Below are positions 12,205-13,787 of a stretch of 13,787 nt of DNA, in pieces. The notes beneath the pieces are model-generated. The model did no database searches and was not told the DNA's origin. It saw only the letters and a program-made list of their open reading frames with translations. The stretch is from contig JAPORL010000166.1 in assembly GCA_026712605.1 (NCBI GenBank), positions 1 through 13,787 on the forward strand, given 5' to 3'. How positions within the stretch are numbered: the stretch's first letter is position 1; every line of letters starts with the position of its first letter. Source of the DNA: Pseudobdellovibrionaceae bacterium (GTDB taxonomy: Bacteria; Bdellovibrionota; Bdellovibrionia; Bdellovibrionales; UBA1609). A program made the position numbers and the translations under genes.

Positions 12205-13787
12205 TGCTTAGGCTATTTATTTTTATTTGTTTGTCTTTTAGTAGCTTTGCAACTGATGAGGATGGTGTTGTAGGAACTTATGAAATTCCAGAAATTCCTG
12301 AAGTAGAAGTAGATACAGAAGCGGAAGCTTTGTGTCTGGACTTTGCTTGTATTCAAAAAAGAAATCCTACTTTTTCTCTACAAGAAGTTTCTGATTTATG
12401 TTACGAAATGCTTCCCGATTATTGTTTAGAAAATAAAGATATTAAGCCAGAGCATCTCATTTGCTCATCTAACCCAAAGACTAAGGTGAGAACTTCAGCA
12501 AGATCTGTAGAATATTGTGTTATAGGTATAATTGATGGAGTTATAGATATATTTGGATTGCTAATTAAAGGAGTTAAAGGAATTTATTCACTTTATGTTG
12601 ATGAAGAATACAGACAAGAATCTTTAAAGGTAGCTAGCTTTGTCATGGATTATGTGTTAGATGCGATAATAGAAGATGAGGCTGAAGCTGAGATTAAAAG
12701 AGATGAGATTAAGGATATAATTACTTCTCCTATTGTGGGTTTAGCTGATGAAATAACAAACTGTTTGAACATTGAAGGGACTGTTAATTATTTCTGTGAG
12801 GCTCTTGCTCAATATAAAACGGCTATGGCTATAGTTCGTATTCCTCGTAGAATTTATAGGCGCGGACAGACTATAGGGAGAGGGCTTCCAAAAAAACTTA
12901 GGACTTCAGAAAAATTAGCAGAAAGATCAAAACTAAATATATTATTGAAAAAAGGTACTATAATTGGAAATAAAATTACTCCTTATCAAGCAGTTCTTTT
13001 AACTAAGTCTCAAATAAAACAGAAATTTAAAGTTTCTCCTGATGGTAATAATAATCTTGCTTATATGAGGAAAAGACAAATTCAAGCTATTCCTTTAGAA
13101 GAAATTAAGAAAGTTCCTACTAGTAATAATTCTGCTGTTATTTCAAAATTTTCAGATAAACAATTTAGAGCTTGGGCGACAAACAAAAACATAGGTCAGA
13201 TTCCGAGAGATATTCTAGAAACAAATATAAAGAGAATAGATTCTAGTTCTATTGCTTCTATTCCTGCTAAAAAACTAGTAGAAATGCAGAAAAAATCTTT
13301 AGAGGCTATGTCTACTCCACAAATTTCCGCTTTAACTCCTAAGCAAGCTTATGAACTAAACCAAGTAGGCAAACTAAGTTATTTTTCTAGATCAAATAGA
13401 GAAATCATTGAATCAAAAATAACAAAATATAATCCACCCCCGATAGTTGCTACAAAACCTCAGCCTCCAGCTACAATTTCGTCAGGTTCAGGTAATATAA
13501 GAACTAATTCACCAACAAACAGAGTAGATGAAGACCAATTAAGAAAATTGTTTTTAACTGTACCAAAGCCTTCAGCTAAACCCTCTGCGGTTTCTCCAAA
13601 GGCTCAGCCTCCAGCTACAACTCCAACAGGTTCAGGCAGTGGAAAAGCTCAGCCTCCATCTACAACTCCAACAGGTTCAGGCAGTGGAAAAGCTCAGCCT
13701 CCATCTACAACTCCAACAGGTTCAGGCAGTCAAAAAGCTCAGCCTCCATCTACAACTCCAACAGGTTCAGGCAGTGGAAAAGCTCAG
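12204..13787 (+). CDS. Large secreted protein with Pro/Thr/Ser/Gly repeat tail (runs off window end)
   Basis: At least 528 residues, with no stop before the window edge. A signal peptide (1-16, FSSFA) is followed by a Cys-rich region (44, 49, 66, 74, 87, 105, 187, 198), a hydrophobic patch (105-132) and a basic stretch (209-250). Next come a 93-residue domain (253-345) shared with the 2432 gene product, and weakly repeated units of the form Q-I-x-x-I/L (QIQAIP, NIGQIP, SIASIP, QISALTP) up to about 390. From residue 418 the protein becomes a Pro/Thr/Ser/Gly linker. One diverged unit (KPQPPATISSGSG) is followed from residue 466 by tandem 15-residue units of KAQPPSTTPTGSGSG. The start has AGAGG eight bases upstream and overlaps the preceding stop by one base. 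A surface-exposed or secreted adhesin-like protein is plausible; no named family was recognised. Confidence 0.85.
   Translation, partial: MLRLFIFICLSFSSFATDEDGVVGTYEIPEIPEVEVDTEAEALCLDFACIQKRNPTFSLQEVSDLCYEMLPDYCLENKDIKPEHLICSSNPKTKVRTSARSVEYCVIGIIDGVIDIFGLLIKGVKGIYSLYVDEEYRQESLKVASFVMDYVLDAIIEDEAEAEIKRDEIKDIITSPIVGLADEITNCLNIEGTVNYFCEALAQYKTAMAIVRIPRRIYRRGQTIGRGLPKKLRTSEKLAERSKLNILLKKGTIIGNKITPYQAVLLTKSQIKQKFKVSPDGNNNLAYMRKRQIQAIPLEEIKKVPTSNNSAVISKFSDKQFRAWATNKNIGQIPRDILETNIKRIDSSSIASIPAKKLVEMQKKSLEAMSTPQISALTPKQAYELNQVGKLSYFSRSNREIIESKITKYNPPPIVATKPQPPATISSGSGNIRTNSPTNRVDEDQLRKLFLTVPKPSAKPSAVSPKAQPPATTPTGSGSGKAQPPSTTPTGSGSGKAQPPSTTPTGSGSQKAQPPSTTPTGSGSGKAQ
13599..13787 (+). repeat. In-frame 45-bp tandem repeat encoding KAQPPSTTPTGSGSG
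   Basis: Units start at 13599, 13644, 13689 and 13734, with a fifth beginning at 13779 and cut by the window end. They are almost identical in DNA: unit 1 has AAG and GCT (Ala) where the others have AAA and TCT (Ser), and unit 3 ends CAA (Gln) instead of GGA (Gly). A diverged relative sits at 13455-13496. Such similarity implies recent expansion, and unit number may vary between strains. Confidence 0.95.

Overview
This is strongly AT-rich DNA with the coding style of a Gram-negative, diderm bacterium. Eleven of the twelve genes begin with a Sec signal peptide, three of these carry a lipoprotein Cys box, and one looks like an outer-membrane beta-barrel. The only clearly cytosolic enzyme is leucyl aminopeptidase (pepA). 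Low GC with many small, orphan, exported proteins would fit a Bdellovibrionota-type or host-associated proteobacterium, but nothing here fixes the lineage, and that placement is a guess.

Left part (1-5279). Four single genes are separated by copies of one palindromic repeat family: a small lipoprotein (328-813, +), a PQQ-dependent aldose sugar dehydrogenase (1017-2189, -), a shortened secreted protein (2432-3193, +) and pepA (3295-4770, -). About eight repeat copies, complete or damaged, fill nearly every intergenic space here. None was seen to the right of 5220. The best copies (859-978 and 4959-5076) are about 120 bp. They have a conserved core that holds a GCGAC/GTCGC hairpin, flanked by perfect inverted arms of 21-23 bp. 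The arm sequence differs between copies but stays perfectly paired within each copy.

Middle part (5280-11435). A cysteine-rich secreted protein (5280-6098, +) meets, stop codon on stop codon, a tightly packed five-gene minus-strand operon (11435 down to 6095). In order of transcription the operon encodes a 610-residue exported or anchored helical protein, a 203-residue exported helical protein, an ankyrin-repeat lipoprotein, a small beta-rich lipoprotein and a probable outer-membrane beta-barrel. Gene spacing is a 4-bp ATGA overlap and then gaps of 12-13 bp. All five products are predicted to act in the envelope, and only the ankyrin and barrel classes can be named. This is the best candidate for an undescribed multi-protein system.

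Right part (11436-13787). A two-gene operon encodes a 145-residue secreted protein, whose start codon sits in the loop of a perfect 12-bp hairpin, and a large secreted protein (12204 to the window end, still open). The large protein carries four near-identical 45-bp Pro/Thr/Ser/Gly repeats plus the start of a fifth. It shares a gapless 93-residue domain (about 58% identity by hand count) with the 2432-3193 protein. That protein ends where the shared domain ends, and its last four residues and stop codon come from a palindromic repeat. It therefore appears to be a paralogue cut short by the repeat.
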